Part shown: positions 44,401 through 52,317 of the stretch, in pieces | How the letters are laid out: every line of letters begins with the position of its first letter | Position numbering within the stretch: the stretch's first letter is position 1 | Assembly: GCA_964397305.1 (NCBI GenBank) | Contig: CAYNIP010000009.1 | Location: 61,090 to 125,089 of the forward strand | DNA: 64,000 bases | Source: JAAUTY01 sp964397305 | GTDB taxonomy: Bacteria; Cyanobacteriota; Cyanobacteriia; Cyanobacteriales; Spirulinaceae | Direction of reading: 5' to 3' | Position numbers and translations under genes: made by a program | The notes under the pieces: generated by a model | The model's input: the letters and a program-made list of their open reading frames with translations, nothing else | The model's database searches: none | What the model was told of the DNA's origin: nothing

Positions 44401-46120
44401 AGCCATCTTCAATTGCTTCGACAACAGTTTTTCCTTCTACAAATTCCAACAGTAGGTAGGGCGTGTTATCTCGGAGTAAACCGGCAGCAATAACATTGAC
44501 GATATGCTGGTGGCTAGAAACCTGGCGCAATGAACTAAATTCTTGTAGCAGGCGATCGAAGGTTGAGGAGCGATCGCTGACAACTAACTTGATAACTTGC
44601 GACTCGCCATAGATACTATTAAACACCTTGTAAGCAACAGCAAAACTGCCTGGCTGTCCTAACCTTTTCTCGACACGATACTGGTTGTCGATTATGTGAT
44701 CGACCGGCAGATTTTTCAGATCGAGCCGCTTTTGCTCGCCGAGAAGATCGGTGAGAGCGTGAAGAGCGTGATCGGCACTTTCATGGCGATTCTCCGGTTC
44801 GAGAGCGCAAAACTTTTGCAGCCAATGATCGAAACCTGCGGCGAGATTGGGGTTGACTTGCGAGGGCGGCTGGGAAAAGATCGCATCGCGGTCGTCCATT
44901 TCTTCCGCATCACGAAAGGCGGGTCGGCCAACCAGCAGCTCGTAAAAGATGGTTCCAACCGCGAAGAGATCGGATTTTTTGCTGGCACGGCCTGGGTTGT
45001 TGTGGACTTCGGGGGCTTGATAGATGGCGTCTTCTTCAAGGTATTCAGCGATCGCGCCTGCGATCGTGCCTGGGCGCTGGCTGATGCGCGCGTAGTCGAA
45101 TTGGGTCAAGAGAGTGCGCCCGCTGTCATCGACGAGAATGGTGTCGGGGGTGAGGTTGCGGTGGATGATGCCGTGGTCGTGAATGTGGCGGAGGGCATCT
45201 AAAACTTCCGTGATGATACGCCGCTTGCGGTCGAGCTTTGGGTTTCGACGCATATACTGGCGCAGGGATTGGGCGGAAACGTCATCGGTGACGATCGCCC
45301 AAGCATCCCCAGCTTGCGATTGAAAACAGTGAGTAACCTTGAGAATGTTGGCGTGTTCGGGGAGTTTTCGCAGGGCGGAAAAGGCGTTGCTAATCAGCTT
45401 GCGTTCTTGCTCTTGTTCTTCGGGACTGGCATAAATATCGCTGGGATAAACGCGCAGGCGAACTTTTTCTTCTTCCCCGAGTACGGTGTGGTAAGCGCGG
45501 TATTCAATATGGCGATCGCTCCGATCCAGCTCTTCCACAACTTGCCATTCGCCATAACAGGGATTGTGCTTGGGTGCAGCTTTGCCGCAGATGGCGCGAT
45601 GGACAAGCGGGACAAACTCGCGAATGTCGGACAGGCGGTGCGAGGGAATAAAATCGGTGCGGTTGAAGTAGTTGGCGCAGCGATCGCGAGCGTAGATAAT
45701 TTGGGGCGTATCGAGACCCTGGGGATCGTCCACTGTGGCATCCTCAGCCATCATCATCACAACGGGATGAACGTGGATTTTGTTAAGGGGGCGGGTGCGG
45801 TCGAAGTCGCTGATCGTGCTGCTCAGCGATTTGGCGTGCTCGCGGAGTTTGGCGACGGGGGAGTGGAAGGGCTCGCGGCCGTCGGGATACCAGCGCGAGC
45901 TGCTGACTTCGATAGAGCCTCGGGTACCTTTGACATCGACTACGAAGACGCAGTGCGGGCCGATAATGACCATATCAATCTCGAAGACTTCACGCTCGTT
46001 GCGGCGAATTTCGAGGTTGTGGACGATCTCAAAATCATCAGAGAGGTTGCCTTGCAGATAAAGAATGGCATCGCTCTCCGCTTCATTAACAGGTTTGCCG
46101 ATCGGAGTGATTTTAGCCAT
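41468..46120 (-). CDS. pglZ: NERD-pseudokinase-kinase-PglZ fusion protein of the BREX operon
   Basis: 1,550 residues from the ATG at 46120 (MAKITPIGKP), which overlaps the brxC stop by 8 bp (ATGGCTAA). Domains: NERD nuclease-like, about 10-150 (FEIDMVIIGPHCVFVVDVKG); kinase-like 1, about 205-470, with degenerate sites (VRLRVY for the VAIK Lys, HRN for HRD near 318, QFD for DFG near 343); kinase 2, about 480-730, with intact VIK, HQD near 602 and DFN near 622; a Pro/Glu-repeat linker about 733-785; and a C-terminal PglZ alkaline-phosphatase-fold domain with WVVVDGLG (about 1183), PTKTEY, ASDHG (about 1334) and GPHGGLFPEE (about 1402). The first part is like PglW of type 2 BREX, the last is the BREX hallmark PglZ. 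The fusion joins a phosphotransferase and a phosphatase-fold domain in one chain. Confidence 0.88.
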   Translation of the reverse strand: MAKITPIGKPVNEAESDAILYLQGNLSDDFEIVHNLEIRRNEREVFEIDMVIIGPHCVFVVDVKGTRGSIEVSSSRWYPDGREPFHSPVAKLREHAKSLSSTISDFDRTRPLNKIHVHPVVMMMAEDATVDDPQGLDTPQIIYARDRCANYFNRTDFIPSHRLSDIREFVPLVHRAICGKAAPKHNPCYGEWQVVEELDRSDRHIEYRAYHTVLGEEEKVRLRVYPSDIYASPEEQEQERKLISNAFSALRKLPEHANILKVTHCFQSQAGDAWAIVTDDVSAQSLRQYMRRNPKLDRKRRIITEVLDALRHIHDHGIIHRNLTPDTILVDDSGRTLLTQFDYARISQRPGTIAGAIAEYLEEDAIYQAPEVHNNPGRASKKSDLFAVGTIFYELLVGRPAFRDAEEMDDRDAIFSQPPSQVNPNLAAGFDHWLQKFCALEPENRHESADHALHALTDLLGEQKRLDLKNLPVDHIIDNQYRVEKRLGQPGSFAVAYKVFNSIYGESQVIKLVVSDRSSTFDRLLQEFSSLRQVSSHQHIVNVIAAGLLRDNTPYLLLEFVEGKTVVEAIEDGSLSLNDSITIAQQTAQGLAYIHDNGIYHQDIKPENLFLTEQGVKIIDFNIAISDDGDYDESAGTRRYMPPKFKARKASKNDKIDRDLYALGLTFYECVTSRYPFDTPEPPRNQPAPDPREFVANPDDLSDALVAVMLKAIAPKRADRFASAEEFLAALEASQAPAIAPEPEPTPAPEPEPTPEPEPTPVPVLDTEPEPEPEPEPQPEPVPTVATPSQPSTTPRDREAPQSSDRTSLFSYLAQQPPADPDPDCPIVLDPSKAYPIPRGYIAIRSEVEFLEKFDRSNAPYWIAGQHPCAWAAEWLHARKRSDFETLKAPRDAIADYLDEDPISDTWDDGQILTLASALARYPDRPIARLLADLSDSDPDLWLAEPSLDHLAAWLTLELPADARPLEGAWSRQHQQHPLAPYYQPAEKHTLLRRWLGIAEPPLPELGPYPRPIPEHLCQEFDAYWRDRFYRSDLSDLDPLDLTQLPGAERIAQQAYQVLHSRPQWITGERQTKLRAYLSPPQKRNLQQQQAPPQPAPLSPDADPDTALTWATQQYLPYRRWEIAVQQAPMGERQSDRLAESFADWLLQHYPTLTHAPVDRSLLNYSVGSLASQLSQTDPILWVVVDGLGWLDHQEFLGHLARLSQLELTQDLAPRFSILPTKTEYAKWSLYAQQLPNHPTWNGDVAKGFDYPQGRRYSDRQVRQLYKDLACKKYQIYCWDTVELDELYHSHNDWQSLDLVKRSHVLEGLAKGINHCLEQYPEPDRLQVIIASDHGQILGKTPQLVPPPDARECKGRMILGRTDDPGFAYLDPQCFGLPHEISVIKGGGYLNAYTYATDRSAIGPHGGLFPEEVVVGVSVLRRQVQRLPVFVTITGSGKPREAGELTVTIRNENSVALTDLVLQMSELSAWQAGRAIADRIPAQQTWQTTLTLQNCPELPPGQAGKQLTLSGQLSFCYPGDRPAQAELSAESAITIEQMFSSGIENLDDFL

Positions 46121-49100
46121 CAGATACCTCCGTAGTCTTGCCGAGATATTGTTTGAGTTCTTGGTAAAGTTCCTCGCGCTGGACGCGGGGCAGTCGTTGG
46201 AACAGGACACGGATTTTGTTGGCGTTGTCCTTGCCAATCTCGTCATCGCACAAGTCAATGATCCGCGCGATAGTTCCTTTGAGTTCTTCGGTGAGAAAGT
46301 CCTGATGCTGCTTCTGATCCTGGCGAATCTTTTTGCTCAGGGCGGTGGCGATCGCCAGTCGCTCCCGATCGTCGCTAGTGCGGTAAATTTTGGCTGCTTC
46401 TTGACCGAGATGCTTCACCCAGGTATCAGCCGCCTCGATCGCTTGTTGCTCGAGAGCTTGTCGCTTCTCGGTTAATTGGTGGCGGATTTGCTCGAGGGGA
46501 GCTTGGCAGCGATCGTGATCGTGCAGCGACAGTTTTTCCAGCGAACCAAGTAGTTCTTGACATTGATCGATGCTGCGGCATTGCTGGACGGGCGCGGCGA
46601 GATCGGCGAGGGTCTTTAGGTCAGCTTGGCGGTGTTGGATCGGCTCGCTGAGAGCTTGGTAAGCCTCTTGCTGGCTAGAGCCTTGGAAGAGGAGAGCGCG
46701 GCGGTGGTAATCCCGCTGGAGTTGATCGAGGTCGCTCAATTGGTTCGCGCTGGCGAGGCGATTGCCCAAGTCCTTCAACTGCTGCTGGTGGCTAGCGATC
46801 TTAGCCTGAATATCTTGTTGAATCGCCGCGATTTCTTTCTGGTAGGTGTCGGGATTGTGCAGCTTAGCGCGAGAGGCTTCAATCTCGGTCAGCGCCTCTT
46901 CGCAGAGTTGCAACGTATTGAGCTTTTTGCTGGCCTTGTAGGCACGAATCGCCTGCATGGTTTGCTTATCTGCTGCTTGAAGCTGGCGATCGCGCTCGAG
47001 GTGTTGCAGGTCAGCGCGGCGGGCTTGTAGGGCTGTGAGGGCACGATCGAGCGGGTCGCGGAGGTCTGGGAAGCCATCCTCCGTGACTAGGGCGCGGGCT
47101 GATTCGAGGCGTTGCTGTTGCGCGTCGCAGTCGGCCAGGGTGCTGACCGAGCGATCGCAAATTTGCCCGAAGCGCTGGGCGAGGAGCGATCGCCCTTCAG
47201 CCTGTTTCGCTTGCAGTTTCTGACCGTAGGAGTTGGCGAGTTCAGCGCCATCTGTTTCGGGCAAGCTCAGCTCAGCGAGTTCTTGATAGACCTTGAAAAT
47301 TTCTGGCAATTTCCCAAAGGGCAGATCGCGGATGCGCTGGATTTTTTGTTGGGCGATATTGAGGACTTCTGAGCAGGGGTTGATGCTGAGGGGCGGCAGT
47401 TCGGGATCGCGATCGCCGTCAGAGGGGTTAACGATCCTTGGGTTGAGTTTGGCTTGGAGCTGCTGGAGGCGATCGCCATAGCTCGGTTCCGTGTAGCGTT
47501 GGCTCTGCTTGGTGATGACCCTATCCAATTCGAGCGCTTGCTCTTGGGAGGTCACGCTCTCGGCTTGGCTTTCCCAAGCATCGACCTTTTCGCACAATTC
47601 GCGATAATTTAGATCGAGGTCTTGCTGGATTTTTTGGACTTCGCTGGCGGCTGGGTTGTCGGCAGGAATCTTTGCCCTCAGGGGCTCGATGCGCTGGCAG
47701 GCTGCGGCGTAATCTTGTTGGGTGAAGTAATTGGGAAGCTGAGCGGCCTCGCGGATCTGGGCTAAGTACTGCTCGATTTGTTCAGCTTGGTGGAGGTCTT
47801 GGCGGCGGCGCTGGGCGACTTGTTGGGCGTAGTTGAGGCTGGTGGCGAGGTCATCGGGGAGGTCGGCGGTAGCTGTCACCTGCTCAATGGCAACCCGCAA
47901 TTCTTCGAGATAAGCACCGCAGGCCTCCAGGTCGGGGAGGCTGTCGCTGCGCTCGCTGAGTTGGTCGATGCTGGCGCGGATGCGGCTGAGGATCTTGGTT
48001 TGGGCGGTGGTTTGGCGATCGCGCTGCTCCTGGCTGGGCCGCACGCTGATGACCTCGGGGCGCATCTCGATCCGGGGCACGGGTTCGTGCAGGGTGGGAT
48101 AGGTCGCGAGCAGGTCGGCGAGGGGCGCGGGCTCGGGGAGAGCTTCGGCGGCGGCGACGGGCGCGAACCACTGGCGGATCTCCTCAAGCTTAGTGGCGAT
48201 CGCGTCGCGATGGGCTTCGGCCTCGAGTCGCTCGGAGGGTTCGGTCTCGCCGGGATCGAGGGCGAGGAAGCGGTTGAGGGCGTCGTGGTAGGCCTCGGCT
48301 TTGGGGAAGCTAGCTGGAAACTCGGGCGGCGGCGGCAGCACCGGCCGCTGGCGGCGGATTAGTTCGGCTTTGTGCCTGTCAATCCACTCGCGGACAAATT
48401 CGCTGGGCTTATTGAGGATGTCGGTTTTTACCCAAGCGGTCAGGGATTGCGACGTGACGGTAACTTGTTCGCTTTTCTTAAACTTGATTTTGCTGGGGCC
48501 GCGCAGGCTGACTTCGCGGCGGTGATGAGCTAGCCAAGCAGCGAGCAGAACGGTGAAGGTGTATTCGTTGTAGCCGTAGGGCGGGCTGCTGAGTTGCTTC
48601 CAGAGTTTAGCGAGGGGGATGGTTTTTTCCGCTTGGCTGTTGAGGTCCGCGAGGCGGGAGAGTTCGGCCCAGGCGGCGCGGATCATGTCGTTCTGGGGCT
48701 CCTGGAAGCGGTAGCGGTCGGTGGTTTTTTTGAAGAGGCGCCAGGTGGAGCAGAAGACTTGATCGAGGATGGTGCGATAGGACTGATCGGGCAAGCTGTG
48801 GGTGGGGAGTTCGCCGGCAAAGAGCTGGCGGGCCATGAAACCGGTCACTTTGGAACCCGTGTTGTGGCCGGAGCCCATCTGGCTCATGCCGCCGACGGGG
48901 GGCACGAAGGAGTAGAGGTCGGCGAGGAGGGTGCTGATGTAGCGGGCGGGGTTGTGTTGCTCTTGGGGCGGGACTTTGGCGTGGACGCGGCAGTGGTGGG
49001 TGCAGTTTTCCGGCTGGACAACGCGCTTCAGGGTGGTGTCGAGTTCGTCGCGCCAGCGTTTGAGGAGTTGCTGGTAGGCTTCGCCCCAGAGGCGGCGATC

Positions 49101-51212
49101 GCTCGAGTCTTTCTTCTCGAGGAGCTGAATTTTGCGGAGCAGTTCGCCGAGGGGGCCAACTTCTTCGGTGGGAATGGCAACAACGAGGCGATCTCGGAGG
49201 GGAGAATGAGCCAATTTTGCATCAATGCTGTGGCGCAAGTCTTGCAGTTCAGCTAGGTCGGTGGCGAGGACGCAGGCGAGCAGGCCGCGACTGGCGAGGG
49301 ATTTCAGTTCGGTATCGCTTTGCAGCTTGATCTGGAAGTTGTTCAGGCTGTAAAAACGCCGCTCAAATTGCCAGTCGTCGTATACCAGTTGCCGCTCGCT
49401 GATGAAGGGTTCGGCGGCGAGGCGATCGCTCTTGAGGTACTGACTGACGCGGCCCTGACAGTATTGCACGAGGTGCTCGAACAGCTCGCTCGGATTGAGC
49501 TGGGGGGCTAGCTCGTTAAATTCCTCGTTGATCGCTTTTTCGAGTTCGTTGGGGTTGATGCCCTCAAAGAAAGCGTAAGTTTTCGTTGCTTTCTGGTAGT
49601 AAATAATCTGGCGATTTTCCTCGAGGCTCTTGAGGGCAGCCTCGAGGCGGGAGCGGGAAAGGCCGGTGAGGGCGGCGAGGATTTCTTGGTGGTTTTGGGT
49701 ATCTTTTTTGGTGAGTTTGCCTTCGCTGTGGTGGTAGAGGAAGAGGGCCTTGGCAACAGTCAGTTCGTCGGGATTATCGGCGTTTGCCAGTTGGGCAAAG
49801 GAGCGGTGATGGATGGAGTCGTTGGGAATTTTGATAAAAGCATCAACTAATTTGACGGGATAGAAATAGTTCAGCTTGCCGTTGATTTCGATGTCCTCCT
49901 CGAGGAAGGGAACGAGGCGATCGCCGAGAAATTGGATGACGCTGCGATCTTGCGTCAAGGAGAGATTGGCGAGCAGGCCTGCGGCGATCGGGTGTAAGGG
50001 GAAGCAACCCCGGGCGAGGTGTTCGTGGAATTTTTCAAAAGACCAGCCGCGTTCGCGATAGATTCTCAGGTGCGATTCGTAGGCGCTGCGCGCTTCGGCG
50101 CAGAGGGTGTCGCCCCAGGTTTGTTGGAAGGCTTGCCAGGGTTCGCGTTTTTGGCAGATCAGGCTGTTGAGGACGAGTTCGAGGCTGGAAACGGGCTCGT
50201 ATTTGCAATCTTGGAGGCGCGAGGTGAGTTTGCCGTAGCGATCGCCTGCGGTAGCGCTGACATCTCTTCTTTTTTCAGGATCGATCTGGGTAAAGCTGAG
50301 CAGGGCAATTTTGCTGGGGTTAGTTTTGCAGATGTTGGTGATGTTTTGTAGGGCGGTGCCGCCGGCCGCTTCTTCGCTGGCGATCCAGGTTTGTAGGTAG
50401 TAGTTGAGTTCGTCAAAGAGGATCAGGATACCCTGGAAGCGGGGATCGTCGCCGCGACAGAGGGTGTTGATGAGGTCGGTAAGAATTTTTTCGATGTCGA
50501 TGCTGTCTTGGACGTCGATGGGGAAGCCGTTGTTGAAGAGGCGGGAGAGGTCGCGGATGGTACGGATGGCGCTGGTGTCAGCATTGCGGAGCAGCTCGAG
50601 CAGGCCGGGGATGTCGCCGCCGGGGGCGTTGTTTTCCGCGAGCCAGGTGTTGGCGCGCGCGACTTGCTCGGAGCTGAGGCTGGTGAGGTAGCGCTGGGGC
50701 GGTTCGCAGAGGTTGACGGCGGCGGCGTCGGGGACGCCCGCTTGCTCGAGAGCGTGGAGGGTGGCTTGCAGGAAGTTTTTGCGGAGGTCGCCGCCGCGAT
50801 CGCCGCTCACGCAGATGACGAGGTGCTGGCGATCACCATAGGCCCGCAGCCCTTCGACGAGGCCAGCATTGCGGTCGGCGACGGCACTCTCGACTTGGTG
50901 GAGGATGCCCTGGACTTCGGGGGAGTCGCCGGGCTGGGCAAAGTAGTTGGCGACGGTGACGGCGAAGTGGGATTTACCCTTACCGTAGCCCTGGATCATC
51001 AGGTGGACGTTGGGGCTGGTGCTGCTGTGGTAGCTGCGGCGCAGCGCGTCGAGGATGCCGGCGGTGGAGGCTTTGGGCTGCTGGGGGTTGTAGTTGAAGA
51101 TGAAGCCTTCGCAGAGTTCGCGGTTGGTCTCGGGCTCGTCCAGCATCGAGAAGTTGACGGAGCTGCGGAGGATGCCTTTTTGGTTGACTTCAATCAGGTC
51201 GCGGAGGAGCAT
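46113..51212 (-). CDS. brxC: BREX ATPase BrxC/PglY
   Basis: 1,699 residues from the ATG at 51212 (MLLRDLIEVNQKGIL); the frame is open further upstream but that part overlaps the preceding gene and is not protein-like. Walker A GYGKGKSH at residues 75-82 and Walker B ILILFDE near 263-270 mark the ATPase domain. The middle part has several alpha/beta regions; the C-terminal third (about 1150-1690) is almost wholly helical, coiled-coil-like, rich in Gln/Glu/Leu. Size and motifs match BrxC/PglY, the large ATPase present in BREX systems. Lies between the 141-residue protein gene and the fusion gene. Confidence 0.87.
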   Translation of the reverse strand: MLLRDLIEVNQKGILRSSVNFSMLDEPETNRELCEGFIFNYNPQQPKASTAGILDALRRSYHSSTSPNVHLMIQGYGKGKSHFAVTVANYFAQPGDSPEVQGILHQVESAVADRNAGLVEGLRAYGDRQHLVICVSGDRGGDLRKNFLQATLHALEQAGVPDAAAVNLCEPPQRYLTSLSSEQVARANTWLAENNAPGGDIPGLLELLRNADTSAIRTIRDLSRLFNNGFPIDVQDSIDIEKILTDLINTLCRGDDPRFQGILILFDELNYYLQTWIASEEAAGGTALQNITNICKTNPSKIALLSFTQIDPEKRRDVSATAGDRYGKLTSRLQDCKYEPVSSLELVLNSLICQKREPWQAFQQTWGDTLCAEARSAYESHLRIYRERGWSFEKFHEHLARGCFPLHPIAAGLLANLSLTQDRSVIQFLGDRLVPFLEEDIEINGKLNYFYPVKLVDAFIKIPNDSIHHRSFAQLANADNPDELTVAKALFLYHHSEGKLTKKDTQNHQEILAALTGLSRSRLEAALKSLEENRQIIYYQKATKTYAFFEGINPNELEKAINEEFNELAPQLNPSELFEHLVQYCQGRVSQYLKSDRLAAEPFISERQLVYDDWQFERRFYSLNNFQIKLQSDTELKSLASRGLLACVLATDLAELQDLRHSIDAKLAHSPLRDRLVVAIPTEEVGPLGELLRKIQLLEKKDSSDRRLWGEAYQQLLKRWRDELDTTLKRVVQPENCTHHCRVHAKVPPQEQHNPARYISTLLADLYSFVPPVGGMSQMGSGHNTGSKVTGFMARQLFAGELPTHSLPDQSYRTILDQVFCSTWRLFKKTTDRYRFQEPQNDMIRAAWAELSRLADLNSQAEKTIPLAKLWKQLSSPPYGYNEYTFTVLLAAWLAHHRREVSLRGPSKIKFKKSEQVTVTSQSLTAWVKTDILNKPSEFVREWIDRHKAELIRRQRPVLPPPPEFPASFPKAEAYHDALNRFLALDPGETEPSERLEAEAHRDAIATKLEEIRQWFAPVAAAEALPEPAPLADLLATYPTLHEPVPRIEMRPEVISVRPSQEQRDRQTTAQTKILSRIRASIDQLSERSDSLPDLEACGAYLEELRVAIEQVTATADLPDDLATSLNYAQQVAQRRRQDLHQAEQIEQYLAQIREAAQLPNYFTQQDYAAACQRIEPLRAKIPADNPAASEVQKIQQDLDLNYRELCEKVDAWESQAESVTSQEQALELDRVITKQSQRYTEPSYGDRLQQLQAKLNPRIVNPSDGDRDPELPPLSINPCSEVLNIAQQKIQRIRDLPFGKLPEIFKVYQELAELSLPETDGAELANSYGQKLQAKQAEGRSLLAQRFGQICDRSVSTLADCDAQQQRLESARALVTEDGFPDLRDPLDRALTALQARRADLQHLERDRQLQAADKQTMQAIRAYKASKKLNTLQLCEEALTEIEASRAKLHNPDTYQKEIAAIQQDIQAKIASHQQQLKDLGNRLASANQLSDLDQLQRDYHRRALLFQGSSQQEAYQALSEPIQHRQADLKTLADLAAPVQQCRSIDQCQELLGSLEKLSLHDHDRCQAPLEQIRHQLTEKRQALEQQAIEAADTWVKHLGQEAAKIYRTSDDRERLAIATALSKKIRQDQKQHQDFLTEELKGTIARIIDLCDDEIGKDNANKIRVLFQRLPRVQREELYQELKQYLGKTTEVSDG

Positions 51213-51238
51213 GGCAGGGAGTTGGGGTAGGGGGAGGG

Positions 51239-51664
51239 TTAGGCCAAGGCCAAGCGGCGCTGGGCGGGCCAGGTTTTCGGGGCGAGGGCGGGGGGCAGAA
51301 CGATCCAGAGGCGGCAGGAGAGTTTGCGGGTTTCCTGGAGGTTGCTCCAGAGGAGTTTGAGGTTGCCGCCGCCAGGACGGGCGCGCAGGTAGGTGAGCAG
51401 CCAGTCGAAGTCTTCGAGGAGGATCGTGGGGCGGGTGGCGCGATCGCACATCGCCTTCAGCGCGGCGAGTTCGCGGTCGAGGTAGCGATCGAGGTTGAGG
51501 AAGTTGCTGCGGGTGTTGAGCCGCTGGAGCAGGTCGTCGCGGTAGCTGGCGCGCTGGGCGTTGGTGTAGGTGGCGAGCTGCTCGAGCTCGAGGGCGCGGG
51601 GGGCGTCCCAGAGCAGGAGGTGAATTTGGTTGGCGGGTTCGGCGCGGTGGAGTTCGGGGAGCAT
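51239..51664 (-). CDS. Small protein of the BREX operon, unassigned
   Basis: 141 residues. N-terminal QIHLLLWDAP, a helical middle (LLQRLNTRSNFLNLDRYLDRELAALKAM), then TILLEDFDWLLTYL and a strand-like end SCRLWIVLPPALAP. The layout (strand, helices, LLEDFD, final strand) looks like a shortened P-loop-type fold, somewhat like the small BrxF protein of type 3 BREX, but no Walker A is present, so that is only a suggestion. Starts ATG 51664; 26 bp before brxC and 25 bp after the Uma2 gene, therefore in the operon. Confidence 0.65.
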   Translation of the reverse strand: MLPELHRAEPANQIHLLLWDAPRALELEQLATYTNAQRASYRDDLLQRLNTRSNFLNLDRYLDRELAALKAMCDRATRPTILLEDFDWLLTYLRARPGGGNLKLLWSNLQETRKLSCRLWIVLPPALAPKTWPAQRRLALA

Positions 51665-51689
51665 GACGAGTCTCCAGGATGCAGCAGGG

Positions 51690-52313
51690 TTAGTTGAGCG
51701 GGGCGGCGGGGCGGGGGAAGTAGGGCGCGAGCGGCAGGGTCAGGGTGGGGAAGTTGGGCAGGGCGATCGCCTGCTCGGGGGTCAAGTTCTGTTGATTGCG
51801 GTAGGTGGATTCGCAGCCGAGTGCGAGCAGTTGGCTATAGGTTTCGAGGATGCGATATTGCCTACGGCACGCTACGCGAACGCCAAGGTTAAAAATCCAG
51901 TAGTGCTCGATGCCAGCTTCGGCGTGGAGGGGCAGTTTGATCCGGCGGTCGTAGTCGAGGGAGGAGTCGGAAATCTCGATCAGGAGCAGAACGTCGGCGG
52001 CGCTGGGATGGGCGCTGAGGTAGTCGTCGGGGCGGTTGCGGACGAGGGCGAAGTCGGGTTCGGGCTGGCTGTCGGGGCTGAGGTTGAGCGGGGCTTGGCA
52101 GCGCAGGGTAGCTAGGTCGCCCAGGAGCGAGACGAGGGTTTTGAGCAGGCGGGTGATGTAGGCGGTGCGGGCTGGGCTTTGGGCGGCTTGGCGAAAGATG
52201 GTGTCGCGCACCAGTTCGAGGTTGTCGCTGTCGGGCAGGATGTTGGCGGCGGTCAGCCGGGTGAATTCGGCGACGCTGAAGGGGCGGGGTTGGGGTTGCG
52301 GGGGAGCAAGCAT
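51690..52313 (-). CDS. Uma2-family (DUF820) PD-(D/E)XK endonuclease-like protein
   Basis: 207 residues. The core has PEPDFALVR, then VLLLIEISDSSLDYDRRIKLPLHAEAGIEHYWIFNL, giving the Asp, Glu and Lys of a PD-(D/E)XK site. Uma2 proteins are very numerous in cyanobacteria and of unsettled function. Here the gene is tightly embedded in the defence operon: only 4 bp from the second DUF4007 gene. After YWIFNL the sequence GVRVACRRQYRI corresponds to a short nucleotide repeat (GCCTACGGCACGCTACGCGA, 51860-51879) apparently inserted in frame. Confidence 0.85.
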   Translation of the reverse strand: MLAPPQPQPRPFSVAEFTRLTAANILPDSDNLELVRDTIFRQAAQSPARTAYITRLLKTLVSLLGDLATLRCQAPLNLSPDSQPEPDFALVRNRPDDYLSAHPSAADVLLLIEISDSSLDYDRRIKLPLHAEAGIEHYWIFNLGVRVACRRQYRILETYSQLLALGCESTYRNQQNLTPEQAIALPNFPTLTLPLAPYFPRPAAPLN

Positions 52314-52317
52314 GGCG

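Noticed and set aside
46121..46258. Upstream extension of the kinase-PglZ gene by 46 residues
   Set aside because: The extension lies inside brxC, has a random composition, and the ATG at 46120 gives a normal NERD start and a coupled overlap.
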